Origin: Hydrogenophaga sp. NFH-34
GTDB taxonomy: Bacteria > Pseudomonadota > Gammaproteobacteria > Burkholderiales > Burkholderiaceae_C
Direction of reading: 5' to 3'
Assembly (NCBI RefSeq): GCF_021401345.1
Contig: NZ_JACBGE010000003.1
Span: 124,001-188,000, forward strand
Length of the DNA stretch: 64,000 nt
Position 1 is the first letter of the stretch. Each line of letters begins with the position of its first letter. This document shows positions 10,686 to 19,381 of this stretch, in pieces. The translations under genes and the position numbers were made by a program. Below the pieces are notes generated by a model, which was given only the letters and a program-made list of their open reading frames with translations, had not been told where the DNA came from and did not search any database.

Positions 10686-11661
10686 CCCCCGGGGCGGCGC
10701 CCTCGGGTGCCGGCTCGGCCTGCACCCGGCCTTCGGCGTGCGCCCGCCGCCATTGCTGGGGACTGGCCCCGGTACGCCGCCTGAAGAAGCGCGAAAAGTA
10801 GGCCGGGTCTTCGAAGCCCAGCTCCAGCGCCAGGCTGGCCGCCGGCGCGGCCACGTAGATCAGGCGCCGGCAGGCCTCGCGCGTCAACCGCTCGTGCACC
10901 AGTTCCAGCGCCGTGCAGCCGCGCTCACCACGCACCAGCCGGTTCAGCCGCTGGGTGGACAACCCCAGCCGCGAGGCATATCGCTCCATGGGCCAGTGGG
11001 CCAGAAAGTGCTGCTCGACCAGCAGCAAAAAGCGCGTGAACAGCGCGCGGTGGGCCCGCGATTCACCGCCCTCGCGCTGCCCCTGGTCGCTGGCACGGGC
11101 CAGGCGCCAGACCACCGCACGCGCCAGCCAGCGCAGCACCGGCGCGTCCGCCGCACCCGGCAGCGCGAACTCTGCCGACAGCTCCGCCAGTTGCACGTTC
11201 AGCCGCTGCGCCTCGCCGTCGTCTTCGGAAAAGTGCAAGACACCCGGCGCCATGAACAGCGACCGGAAAGCCGCACCGATGCCTTCGAACTCGCCTTCCA
11301 CCAGAAACCGCGCGCTGAGCGTGAGCACCCGCCCCTGGGTTTCGGGCTCGAACCGGAAGCCGTGCACCACGCCCGGTGGCACCACGATGGCTGCGGGCCC
11401 CTGCACCCGGGCCCGCCATTCGTCCAGCATCACCTCGGCCTCACCCGCGCCGATCCACAGAATCTGGTACAGCCCCTGGTGCACATGGGCATCGATTTCC
11501 CAGTGGTAAAGCCGGCTGCGCGACTGGACTTCCTCGATATGCAGCAGCTCTTCACCCGGCCGCGCCGCTTCGCCGTACAGCGCAAAACGGGGAATGGCCG
11601 CTACCGGCCGGCGGGTGGCTGTCGAGGATGGGCGGCGGGATGCGGTGGCTGCCATCGGCAT
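10648..11661 (-). CDS. AraC-family regulator (PobC/HpaA-like)
   Basis: The protein has an N-terminal cupin-like sensor (SRLYHWEIDAHVHQGLYQIL) and a C-terminal double helix-turn-helix typical of AraC/XylS regulators (about residues 225-320, with LALELGFEDPAYFSRFFRRR). The N-terminus resembles AraC proteins that respond to 4-hydroxybenzoate or 4-hydroxyphenylacetate. It is divergent from the P450 gene and is likely its activator. ATG 11661 is used; an upstream TTG is less likely and ATG 11655 is also possible. Its 3' end overlaps the sugar dehydrogenase-like gene by 38 bp. Confidence 0.87.
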   Translation of the reverse strand: MPMAATASRRPSSTATRRPVAAIPRFALYGEAARPGEELLHIEEVQSRSRLYHWEIDAHVHQGLYQILWIGAGEAEVMLDEWRARVQGPAAIVVPPGVVHGFRFEPETQGRVLTLSARFLVEGEFEGIGAAFRSLFMAPGVLHFSEDDGEAQRLNVQLAELSAEFALPGAADAPVLRWLARAVVWRLARASDQGQREGGESRAHRALFTRFLLLVEQHFLAHWPMERYASRLGLSTQRLNRLVRGERGCTALELVHERLTREACRRLIYVAAPAASLALELGFEDPAYFSRFFRRRTGASPQQWRRAHAEGRVQAEPAPEGAAPGVMTPDGGPRRPA

Positions 11662-11766
11662 TATCTTGATCAAAAAGTACCCAGATTATCCCTGCTTTGT
11701 GCAGTGTCTTGAAGTGATCCGAACCCTACAGTTCAGGCTCCCGATCCACCCCACAGGAGACAAGAC

Positions 11767-12954
11767 ATGGGCCTTGGCAGCTTCCATTTCGATCCCTATT
11801 CACCGGCCATCGACGCCGATCCCTTCCCCACCTACCAGCGTCTGCGCGACGAATTCCCCTGCTACTGGAGCGAGGAAGCCCAGATGTGGGTGCTCTCGCG
11901 CTACAGCGACATCGTCACCGCCGGCCAGGACTGGCAGACCTATTCCAGCGCCAGCGGCAACCTGATGACCGAACTGCCCGGGCGCGCCGGCGCCACGCTG
12001 GGCAGCTCCGACCCACCGAAGCACGACCGCCTGCGCGGCCTGATCCAGCACGCGTTCATGAAGCGCAACCTGCTGGCGCTGGAAGAGCCCATTCGCGCCG
12101 TGGCGCAAGAGGTGTTCGGCCAGCTCCAGGGCATTGACGAATTCGACTTCAAGGACGTGTCCTCGCAGTTCACCGTCAAGGTGCTGATGGCCGCGCTCGG
12201 CCTGCCCATGGGCGCCGACGCCCTGGTGCCCGAGCAGGAGGTGCGCGACAACGCGGTGCTGATGGTGCAGAGCGACGCCCGCACCCGCGCCAAGGGCCCC
12301 GAGCACATCGCCGCCTACAACTGGATGCAGGAATACGCGAGCAAGGTCATCGCCATGCGCCGCGCCGAGCCCAAGAACGACCTCATCAGCCACTTCGCGC
12401 TGGCCGAGATCGACGGCGACCGACTGGACGACCGCGAGGTGCTGCTGACCACCACCACGCTGATCATGGCCGGCGTCGAGTCCCTGGGCGGCTTCATGAT
12501 GATGATGGCCTACAACCTCGCCACCTACGCCGAGGCCCGCCGCGCCGTGGTCGCCAACCCGGCCCTGCTGCCCGACGCGGTGGAAGAAAGCCTGCGTTTC
12601 AACACCTCGGCCCAGCGCTTCCGCCGCCGCCTGATGAAGGACGTGACCCTGCACGGCCAGACCATGAAGGAAGGCGATTTCGTCTGCCTGGCCTACGGCT
12701 CGGGCAACCGCGACGAACGCCAGTACCCGAACCCCGACGTCTACGACATCGCCCGCAAGCCGCGCGGCCACCTGGGCTTCGGTGGCGGTGTGCACGCCTG
12801 CCTGGGCACGGCCATCGCGCGCCTGGCGGTGAAGATCGCCTTCGAAGAATTCCACAAGGTCGTGCCCGACTACACCCGCGTGGCCGACCAGTTGCCCTGG
12901 ATGCCCTCGTCCACCTTCCGCAGCCCGCTGGTGCTGCAGCTCAAGGTGCAGTAA
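11767..12954 (+). CDS. Cytochrome P450 (bacterial class I)
   Basis: This soluble 395-residue P450 would hydroxylate or O-demethylate a small molecule. The heme loop FGGGVHACLG (338-347) holds the proximal Cys345. The I-helix motif is AGVES (235-239), so the usual acid-Thr pair is Glu238-Ser239. CAGGAGA is a good ribosome site before ATG 11767. Ferredoxin and reductase genes follow on the same strand, giving a complete three-component system. The adjacent PobC-like regulator suggests an aromatic acid such as a methoxybenzoate as substrate; this is inference. Confidence 0.93.
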   Translation: MGLGSFHFDPYSPAIDADPFPTYQRLRDEFPCYWSEEAQMWVLSRYSDIVTAGQDWQTYSSASGNLMTELPGRAGATLGSSDPPKHDRLRGLIQHAFMKRNLLALEEPIRAVAQEVFGQLQGIDEFDFKDVSSQFTVKVLMAALGLPMGADALVPEQEVRDNAVLMVQSDARTRAKGPEHIAAYNWMQEYASKVIAMRRAEPKNDLISHFALAEIDGDRLDDREVLLTTTTLIMAGVESLGGFMMMMAYNLATYAEARRAVVANPALLPDAVEESLRFNTSAQRFRRRLMKDVTLHGQTMKEGDFVCLAYGSGNRDERQYPNPDVYDIARKPRGHLGFGGGVHACLGTAIARLAVKIAFEEFHKVVPDYTRVADQLPWMPSSTFRSPLVLQLKVQ

Positions 12955-12981
12955 GCCCCCCGCCCCTGCCCCCGTTCTCCT

Positions 12982-13012
12982 GCTGCCGCCGGCCCCGCCG
13001 CCGGCAGCTTTT
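12982..13012 (+). terminator. Possible attenuator between the P450 and ferredoxin genes
   Basis: A 7-bp stem GCTGCCG/CGGCAGC is followed by TTTT. It may lower transcription of the redox partners relative to the P450. A separate perfect palindrome GACCTC-T-GAGGTC at 13013-13025 follows it. Functional relevance is unproven. Confidence 0.35.
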
Positions 13013-13038
13013 GACCTCTGAGGTCCTTAGGTCCCACC

Positions 13039-13362
13039 ATGGCAAACATCACTTTCATCGAAGCCAGCGGCCAGTCCACCACCCTGAACCTGCCCGACGG
13101 CTGGAGCCTGATGCAAGGCGCCACGGCCAACGGCGTCGAAGGCATCATCGGCGAATGCGGCGGATCCTGCGCCTGCGCCACCTGCCACTGCTATGTGGAC
13201 GACTTCCTCGCCAGCGTGCTGCCCGCCCCCGCGCAAGGCGAGCTGGACATGCTGGACAACGTGACCGCCGAGCGCCGCCCGAACAGCCGGCTGGCCTGCC
13301 AGATCAAGGCCAGCGCCGCGCTCGAAGGCGGTGTGGTCACCCTGCCCGAGTGCCAGGAATGA
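13039..13362 (+). CDS. [2Fe-2S] ferredoxin, adrenodoxin/putidaredoxin type
   Basis: The 107-residue protein carries electrons from the reductase to the P450. Cluster ligands are C40, C46, C49 and C87 in the order C-x5-C-x2-C...C, as in putidaredoxin. An extra Cys at position 44 and Cys51 also lie in the loop. Its stop overlaps the start of the reductase gene (ATGA), so the two are translationally coupled. Confidence 0.93.
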   Translation: MANITFIEASGQSTTLNLPDGWSLMQGATANGVEGIIGECGGSCACATCHCYVDDFLASVLPAPAQGELDMLDNVTAERRPNSRLACQIKASAALEGGVVTLPECQE

Positions 13363-14606
13363 CGGCCGCAGCGAGCACCCCGGGCGTGGTCATCGTCGGC
13401 GCCGGCCAAGCCGGCCTGCAGACGGCCGAGGCCCTGCGCAGCGGCGGCTTTGAAGGCCCCATCACCCTGCTGGGCGACGAACCCCACGGCCCCTACCACC
13501 GCCCGCCGCTGTCCAAAGCCTGGCTGGCCGGAGAGATGGACGCGGCCCAACTCGTGATGCGCGCGCCCGAGATGCTGGCGAAAAAAGGCATCGAACTGCG
13601 CACCGACGCCGCCGTGCAAGCCATCGACCGCGCCAAAAAAACCGTGCAACTGGCCGATGGCAGCCGCCTGCCCTACAGCGGCCTGGTGCTGGCCACCGGC
13701 GCCACCCCGCGTGCCCTGCCGCTGCCCGGTGCCGACGCGGCGGGTGTGCTGCCGCTGCGTTCGCGCGCGGACGCCAGCGCCATCGCCGAACGCATGGCCG
13801 GGTGTGTGGAGAAGAACCTGCCCGTGGTGGTCATCGGTGGCGGCTTCATCGGCCTGGAAGTGGCGGCCACTGCACGCAAGAAAGGGGCGCGGGTGACCGT
13901 GCTCGAAGCCGCCCCGCGCCTGCTGGGCCGAGTGCTGGCGCCGGTGCTCAGCGACTGGTATGCCGAACTGCACCGCAGCCACGGCGTTGAGCTGGTCTTT
14001 GGCACGCAGATCGCGGCCATCGACACCGATGCGAACGGCGTGCGCGGCGTAAAGCTGGCCGACGGCCAGGTGCTGCCCGCCGGGCTGGTCGTGGTCGGCA
14101 TTGGCGTCAGCGCCAACGACGCGCTGGCGCTGCAGGCGGGGCTCGCCTGCGACCGCGGTATCGTGGTCGACGCCTGCGGCCGCACCAGCGATCCGCACAT
14201 CGTCGCGGCCGGCGACTGCACGGCACGGCGTCTGCCCGACGGCACCTTGCTGCGCCTGGAATCGGTGCAGAACGCCACCGAACAGGGCAAGAGCGCGGCG
14301 GCGGCCCTGCTCGGGCAGGACCGCCCCTTCACCGCCACCCCCTGGTTCTGGAGCGACCAGTACGACCGCAAGCTGCAGATGGCGGGCCTGTCCACCGGCG
14401 CCGACCGCTGGGCCGTGCGCGGCGACATGGCCGCCGGCACCGGCTTCAGCGTCTACCACTTCAAGGACGGCCGCCTGATCGCGGTCGACAGCGTCAATGC
14501 CGCCAAAGACCATCTGCAGGCGCGCAAGCTGCTGGATGCGGGGGTATCGCCCAGCACCGAACAGGCGGCCGATGGGGGGGTTGATCTGGGCAGTCTGCTG
14601 AAGTAA
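13359..14606 (+). CDS. FAD-dependent ferredoxin reductase (rhodocoxin/putidaredoxin reductase type)
   Basis: The 415-residue flavoprotein transfers electrons from NAD(P)H to the ferredoxin. It has an N-terminal FAD motif GAGQAGLQTAE, a second Rossmann motif GGGFIGLEVAA for the nicotinamide cofactor, and VAAGDCTA where FAD ribityl contacts are made. The C-terminal reductase domain follows (SVQNATEQGKSAA and onward). The ATG overlaps the ferredoxin stop. The gene converges with hsdM downstream. Confidence 0.93.
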   Translation: MTAAASTPGVVIVGAGQAGLQTAEALRSGGFEGPITLLGDEPHGPYHRPPLSKAWLAGEMDAAQLVMRAPEMLAKKGIELRTDAAVQAIDRAKKTVQLADGSRLPYSGLVLATGATPRALPLPGADAAGVLPLRSRADASAIAERMAGCVEKNLPVVVIGGGFIGLEVAATARKKGARVTVLEAAPRLLGRVLAPVLSDWYAELHRSHGVELVFGTQIAAIDTDANGVRGVKLADGQVLPAGLVVVGIGVSANDALALQAGLACDRGIVVDACGRTSDPHIVAAGDCTARRLPDGTLLRLESVQNATEQGKSAAAALLGQDRPFTATPWFWSDQYDRKLQMAGLSTGADRWAVRGDMAAGTGFSVYHFKDGRLIAVDSVNAAKDHLQARKLLDAGVSPSTEQAADGGVDLGSLLK

Positions 14607-14642
14607 CGCGGCCTGGGTGGCTTCGCAGCCCAGCACGAGGTC

Positions 14643-16139
14643 TCAGTCGGCTGTGACCCCGGCACCCGCAAGATCGCCCGCGATCAGCTTGAACTGCTCC
14701 AGCGCCGCCTGCAGGTCTTCCACGATCTCCTGCGCAATCACTTCCGGCGCGGGCAGGTTGTCGCTGTCGGCCAGCGACTCGTCCTTGAGCCAGAAGATGT
14801 CCAGGCTGGCCTTGTCGCGCGCCACCAACTCGTCGTAGCCATACACGCGCCAGCGGCCATCCGGGTTTTCGGTGGACCAGGTGGCCTGGCGCAGGTGCCG
14901 TTGACCCACCTTGTACAAGTCAACAAACTCGTCCAGATGTTCGCGCCTGAGCGGATTCGTCTTCAGCGTGAAGTGCTGGTTCGTGCGCAGGTCGTAGATC
15001 CACAGCTGCTTCGTCCACGGCGTTTCGCTGGCCGGCTTCTTGTCGAAGAACAGCACATTGGCCTTCACGCCCTGCGCATAGAACAAACCCGTGGGCAGGC
15101 GCAACAGGGTGTGCAGATCGCACTCGTGCAGCAGCTTGCGGCGAATCGTCTCGCCCGCCCCGCCTTCGAACAGCACGTTGTCCGGCAGCACCACAGCCGC
15201 TCGGCCGTGGGTGGCCAGCAGCGTCTTGATGTGCTGCACAAAGTTCAGCTGCTTGTTGCTGGTGGTGGCCCAGAAATCGTCGCGCTCAATGATGTCCTTT
15301 TCGGTGCTGGTACGGCCGTCTTCGCCCACGATCACGGTGCTGCTCTTCTTGCCGAACGGCGGGTTGGCCAGCACCACGTCGTAACGCTCGCCGGGGTCTG
15401 AGCCCAGCGCGTCGCCCACCACCACCGGCACCGACTTTTCAGAGCCGATGCCGTGCAGCATCAGGTTCATGGCGCAGACCCGCGCCGTGGCCTGCACCAG
15501 TTCGTAACCGGTGAAGGCCTTTTCCTTCAGGTGCTTGAGCTGGTCGCGCGTCAGGTTCTTGTGCTCACGGGTAATGTGGTTGTGCGCCGTGAACAGAAAG
15601 CCGCCCGTGCCGCAGGCCGGGTCGCAAATCGTCTCGCCCGGTTGCGGCGCAATGCAGTCCACCATGGCCTGGATCAGCGCGCGCGGTGTGAAGTACTGAC
15701 CCGCGCCGCTCTTCGTGTCCTGCGCATTGCGCTCCAGCAGGCCTTCGTAGGCATCGCCCTTCACGTCCGCGCCCAGGATGGTCCAGGTCTCGGTGTCGAT
15801 CAGGTCCGCCACCACGCGGCGCAGCTTGGCCGGGTCCTGGAACTTGTTCTGCGCCTTCGCAAAAATCAGCCCCAGCGTGCCGCGCTCCATGCCCAGCCGC
15901 TCCAGCGTGTGGCGGTAGTGGTCGAACAGGCTGTCGCCGTCGCGCTTGAGCAGCTCGGGCCAGCCATAGGCCGGCGGCACGATGCTGGGCTGGTTGTACG
16001 GCGGCTGGCAGCGCTCGTCGGCCATCTTCAGGAACAGCAGGTAAGTCAGCTGCTCCACATAGTCGCCATAGCTCATGCCGTCGTCGCGCAGCACGTTGCA
16101 GTAGTTCCAGAGTTTCTGGACAAGGGTGTGGGTGTTCAT
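14643..16139 (-). CDS. hsdM: Type I restriction-modification system methyltransferase subunit HsdM
   Basis: This N6-adenine methyltransferase subunit protects host DNA and joins HsdS and HsdR in the restriction complex. The 498-residue protein has an N-terminal coiled-coil HsdM_N domain, the AdoMet motif DPACGTGGFL and the catalytic NPPF motif. ATG 16139 gives the family N-terminus MNTHTLVQKLWNYCNVLRDD. It is the last gene of the minus-strand defence block and starts five bases from the stop of the nucleotidyltransferase gene. It is separated from hsdS and hsdR by about 5 kb of accessory genes, which is unusual. Confidence 0.95.
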   Translation of the reverse strand: MNTHTLVQKLWNYCNVLRDDGMSYGDYVEQLTYLLFLKMADERCQPPYNQPSIVPPAYGWPELLKRDGDSLFDHYRHTLERLGMERGTLGLIFAKAQNKFQDPAKLRRVVADLIDTETWTILGADVKGDAYEGLLERNAQDTKSGAGQYFTPRALIQAMVDCIAPQPGETICDPACGTGGFLFTAHNHITREHKNLTRDQLKHLKEKAFTGYELVQATARVCAMNLMLHGIGSEKSVPVVVGDALGSDPGERYDVVLANPPFGKKSSTVIVGEDGRTSTEKDIIERDDFWATTSNKQLNFVQHIKTLLATHGRAAVVLPDNVLFEGGAGETIRRKLLHECDLHTLLRLPTGLFYAQGVKANVLFFDKKPASETPWTKQLWIYDLRTNQHFTLKTNPLRREHLDEFVDLYKVGQRHLRQATWSTENPDGRWRVYGYDELVARDKASLDIFWLKDESLADSDNLPAPEVIAQEIVEDLQAALEQFKLIAGDLAGAGVTAD

Positions 16140-16144
16140 TGTGT

Positions 16145-16825
16145 TTAGAGTTTGGCGATTTCGGTGAACCGCTGCAGGACCAGACCGGCGCGTGTGCTCT
16201 GCGCGACGATGCCCGGCAACGTGTTGGAAAAGTCGGTGTGATTCAACACCGACTGAAACTGATCGGCGACAAAGCGGCGCACCTCGCCAGGCGCTGCGGC
16301 CAGTTCTGCCAGCAACTCCTCCCGCCCATCCACCACGGTGATGATGTCTTCCAGGTCGTGGCTCAACAGAATGTCGCCATTTCCGCGGTCGTTGAAGGCC
16401 TCCAGCTTGGTGGCCACAAAGTAGGGAGCCGACAGATGCCTGAGCGTCAAACCCGTGGGCAGCGTGGCGACCTGTGCCGCCGCATAGCCAGGCTGGTACC
16501 ACCGATTGGCAAACCCCAGCACCTTCTCATCCAGCGGCACCAGATCCAGCTGCATCCGGTTCCAGAACCAACGAAACGGTGGCGTGTTGTCGGCCATGGT
16601 CTGCTGGAAGCCACGGGCCATCAACTGATCGGCCAGCGCGTGATAGGCGACCAAAGACGTCACCTCCACGATGGCATCGACATCTTCGGTGGCGCGCGCG
16701 TCAGCAACCAACGGCCGCGAAATCAGCAAGCCGGTGGCACAGCCGCCCACAAACACCACCTGCTCACATAGCGGCCCCATGGCGTGGGCCATGCCAGATA
16801 GCAATTCAAGGTTGGGGTCAGCCAT
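16145..16825 (-). CDS. Nucleotidyltransferase, AbiEii-like toxin candidate
   Basis: The 226-residue protein has the minimal nucleotidyltransferase signature: VGGCATGLL near residue 25, then RATEDVDAIV with the paired metal-binding aspartates. AbiEii-type enzymes are the toxins of type IV-like toxin-antitoxin systems and transfer nucleotides to RNA. It overlaps the upstream winged-helix gene by 8 bp, the classic antitoxin-then-toxin order. It sits directly before hsdM. Toxicity is inferred from family and layout, not shown. Confidence 0.75.
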   Translation of the reverse strand: MADPNLELLSGMAHAMGPLCEQVVFVGGCATGLLISRPLVADARATEDVDAIVEVTSLVAYHALADQLMARGFQQTMADNTPPFRWFWNRMQLDLVPLDEKVLGFANRWYQPGYAAAQVATLPTGLTLRHLSAPYFVATKLEAFNDRGNGDILLSHDLEDIITVVDGREELLAELAAAPGEVRRFVADQFQSVLNHTDFSNTLPGIVAQSTRAGLVLQRFTEIAKL

Positions 16826-17477
16826 GCATGGGCCTTTCTTCGGGCTTGGGGCCGTCCGGGTAGATCAGCAGCGGCAGCCGCTTGAGCGCCATTCCGCGCT
16901 CCCGGGCGCGGCCCACGCGCAGGGCATCAAACAGGGCCAGCATCTCGTACAACTTGGCATCCTGCATGGCCGCGAACGGCGCACTGGGGTGCAAAGGCTC
17001 CAACCCCTGCCCGCGCGCAGTGCCATTGGGGTGCGGCCACACCCAGTCTTCAGAGCCGGGCGCAAACACGCCCGCAAACGCTGGCGCGCTGTGGCTCGTG
17101 GGCACACCCACCGCCACCGGCAACCGATCTGCGGCAAAGGCGTACTTGGCCCCGTGCACCGCAAACTCCGCCAGGTTGCGGCTGTTCACCCGCGCCGGGT
17201 TGTCCGCCCCGCTGGCCTCACCGGCGGCAGCACGGCGCGGCTTGGCACGCACCCGGTAGATCGACGGCGACTCTTGAACGCCTGGAACACTGGCAGGCGG
17301 TGGCGCCAGCAACGCAGCGTCCACCAGCAAACCTGCCTGTATGCCGCGCTTCACCGCGGCATGCGCCTCCGACGCGCTCAGCCCCAGCTCCTGCGCCAGG
17401 CGCGCATACGTCCAGCGCTGATCACCCCAAGCCACCAGCTTGAGGGCCACGAGAAAGTCCTGGGGTTTGAGTTGCAT
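16818..17477 (-). CDS. Winged-helix protein, AbiEi-like antitoxin/regulator candidate
   Basis: The 219-residue protein has an N-terminal winged helix-turn-helix (about residues 5-60, WTYARLAQELGLSASEAHAAV) and a long variable middle and C-terminal part without a recognised family. It overlaps the nucleotidyltransferase gene by 8 bp. Its start codon lies three bases from a perfect inverted repeat that covers the predicted transcription start, so autoregulation is likely. It would be the antitoxin and repressor of the pair. Confidence 0.65.
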   Translation of the reverse strand: MQLKPQDFLVALKLVAWGDQRWTYARLAQELGLSASEAHAAVKRGIQAGLLVDAALLAPPPASVPGVQESPSIYRVRAKPRRAAAGEASGADNPARVNSRNLAEFAVHGAKYAFAADRLPVAVGVPTSHSAPAFAGVFAPGSEDWVWPHPNGTARGQGLEPLHPSAPFAAMQDAKLYEMLALFDALRVGRARERGMALKRLPLLIYPDGPKPEERPMHG

Positions 17478-17479
17478 TT

Positions 17480-17536
17480 ATTCAATATTCGCGATTTGCG
17501 AATATTGAATATATCAAGGTACATACGAATCGGCAA
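17480..17536 (-). promoter_or_regulatory. Promoter and perfect 13-bp inverted-repeat operator of the wHTH/nucleotidyltransferase pair
   Basis: On the minus strand TTGCCG (17531-17536) and TATATT (17508-17513) are spaced by 17 bp, a good sigma-70 promoter. A perfect inverted repeat (17480-17492 with 17498-17510, loop of 5) starts at the -10 box and runs to three bases from the ATG. Binding of a dimer here would block transcription, as expected for an autoregulated toxin-antitoxin operon. Confidence 0.7.
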
Positions 17537-17554
17537 CGGGTTTGTTTCAACCCG

Positions 17555-18475
17555 TCAGGGATACAGCACCAGATCACCCACCACCTGGATGACCTTGGCC
17601 TCTTCCAGCTGGCGCGACAGCGCATCCGCCTGCTCCAGGGTGGCTCCCTGCCCAACGATGGATGTCAGGTGACGAAGCAGCTTGGACAGTTTGGTCGGCC
17701 GGTTCTTGCCCATCTTGGACAACGAAGCCTTGGCGCGCGCCAGCACTTTGTCTGCTGAGGCTGCCTTTACCGGCGCCTTTGGTGCGGCCGCCTTCGACGC
17801 AGGCTTGGCAGCCGGCGCACTGCTCACCGCCGTTGACTTTTGGGCAGGAGCCTTCTTGGGAGCTGCCTTCTTTGCAGCCGTCTTCTTCGCAGGGACCGCC
17901 TTGGCCGGAACCTGCTTTGCCGCCGCCTTTTTGGCCGCCACCTTTTTGGCAACGTTCTTCTTCGTTGCTGGCGTTGCTGGCGTTGCTGGCGCAGGCGTTT
18001 TCGCAGCCACCTTCTTGGCAGGTGGCTTCTTCGCCGCGGCCTTCTTGGCCGGCACAGGCGCCGCCAAAGGCTTCTCCAACGAAACCGCTTTCCTGGCAGC
18101 GGCAACCTTCTTCGCTGCAGGCTTCTCCTTCCCCTTGAAGCCAACCCGGGAAGCTTCGAGGCCCTGGCTCTTGGCATGGTCCAGCATCGAGTCATAGCCT
18201 TGGTCGTTGGACACCACCAGCAGCCGGGGCTCGGTCCGCTTGGCCGCCAGGTAGCCCAGATAGAACGTCAGGTGAAAGTCCAAGGCGTTCTTGCCCTTGC
18301 CGGAATGCGGCACCAGCGTCACTCGTGCGTCGTCGCCCTTGACCTTGGCGGCCCGCTTGGCCAGCGTTGGGCCATGGAACAGCCAGACGTCTTTCAATTC
18401 AGGCGCCAGCGCAATCAGATCGTCCATGGTGGGTTGGACATTCTCGAAATCCACCAGCACATGCAGCTCGCTCAT
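17555..18475 (-). CDS. PIN/NYN-like nuclease domain protein with Lys/Ala-rich linker
   Basis: Residues ~1-115 form a PIN/NYN-like fold with acidic motifs VDFEN near residues 8-12 and VSNDQGYD near 90-97, typical of metal-dependent ribonucleases. The next ~130 residues are repeats of AKK and PAKK, like histone H1 tails, which should bind nucleic acid. A short conserved C-terminal region (about 245-305) follows. ATG 18475 is preferred because GGAGG lies at correct spacing. It lies in the defence block between the GIY-YIG gene and the toxin-antitoxin-like pair. RNA cleavage is inferred. Confidence 0.72.
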   Translation of the reverse strand: MSELHVLVDFENVQPTMDDLIALAPELKDVWLFHGPTLAKRAAKVKGDDARVTLVPHSGKGKNALDFHLTFYLGYLAAKRTEPRLLVVSNDQGYDSMLDHAKSQGLEASRVGFKGKEKPAAKKVAAARKAVSLEKPLAAPVPAKKAAAKKPPAKKVAAKTPAPATPATPATKKNVAKKVAAKKAAAKQVPAKAVPAKKTAAKKAAPKKAPAQKSTAVSSAPAAKPASKAAAPKAPVKAASADKVLARAKASLSKMGKNRPTKLSKLLRHLTSIVGQGATLEQADALSRQLEEAKVIQVVGDLVLYP

Positions 18476-18496
18476 CACAACTCCTCCCTGTAATGA

Positions 18497-19381
18497 CTAA
18501 ACGGACTGGGTTGCCTCCGCCTCTTGCAGCGCCTTCAGCGTCCGCCCCTGCGCGTCTTTCCACTCGATGCGCCCGTTCGCGCTGCGGCCCAGCACCACGG
18601 CAGCGGCCGTGCTGGGTGAGCTGAAGCTGTAGTCCTGCGTGAAGTGGTACAGGCCGGCCTCCAGCGTCAGCACGCCGTTGGCGATCAGCTCCTGCCGCAC
18701 GTCGTACATGCCCCGCACGTGCTGCGCCATCGACGGCACCGACTCGGCCACCGCCTGCGAACCGGCCTTGACCACAAAACCCTGGCTCGCCTCGTAACCC
18801 GTGGCCAACACGCCCTTGCCCTTGCAGGTGAGCACCGGGCTGGCCTTGGCCGTGGGGGCCGGCGCCTGCTCAAACGCATGCACCCCCAGCACCGGCAGCA
18901 TGCCCAGCATGTGGGCCAGAAACACCTCCATGTCGGCCCGGTCGGCCTCGCTCAGGCTGGGTTCCGCGGGCTGGTTGGCGTTGTCCAGCGGCATGCGCTT
19001 GGCCGCGCGGGCCAGCGCGATCAGCCGCGCCTCCAGAAACTGCACATGCGCCTTGTTCAGCTGCCCGGCCGTGGCCGTGGTGAAGCCGATGGCGCGGGTC
19101 CAGAAATCCTTCTGCGCGTAGTGGCTCTCCAGCCGGGGGCGGATGGGGTCGCCCTCACCCACGTAAAGCATCTCGCCCTCGCCGTCCGGCCGCGGCCCCA
19201 GCAGCAGGTAGACACCCGTTTGCGCCAGCTCCGGCCGCGCCTTCACCTGCGGCAGCAGCGCCCGAGGAAACACCAGCGCCTTGCCAATCCAGTTGGACTT
19301 CTCGACGATGCGCAGGCCGTCGGGGTCGCCGTCGGCGACGAAGATGCGGAGGGAGAAAGGGGTCATGGTGCGGGCGTTCAC
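18497..19381 (-). CDS. GIY-YIG nuclease-family protein with DUF4357 domain
   Basis: The GIY-YIG core spans about residues 55-125 (GVYLL, MLYVGEG, then the conserved Arg and the Glu in LEARLI). A DUF4357 domain with SPSTAAAVVLGRSANG lies near the C-terminus. Such proteins are frequent passengers of type I restriction loci. GTG 19381 overlaps the upstream stop as GTGA, giving translational coupling; ATG 19366 is an alternative. Whether it cuts DNA here is unknown. Confidence 0.82.
   Translation of the reverse strand: MNARTMTPFSLRIFVADGDPDGLRIVEKSNWIGKALVFPRALLPQVKARPELAQTGVYLLLGPRPDGEGEMLYVGEGDPIRPRLESHYAQKDFWTRAIGFTTATAGQLNKAHVQFLEARLIALARAAKRMPLDNANQPAEPSLSEADRADMEVFLAHMLGMLPVLGVHAFEQAPAPTAKASPVLTCKGKGVLATGYEASQGFVVKAGSQAVAESVPSMAQHVRGMYDVRQELIANGVLTLEAGLYHFTQDYSFSSPSTAAAVVLGRSANGRIEWKDAQGRTLKALQEAEATQSV

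Noticed and set aside
17824-18160. Histone H1-like or DNA-binding Lys-rich protein as a separate gene
   Set aside because: The Lys/Ala-rich stretch is continuous with the PIN/NYN-like domain in one frame, so it is a tail and not a separate gene.
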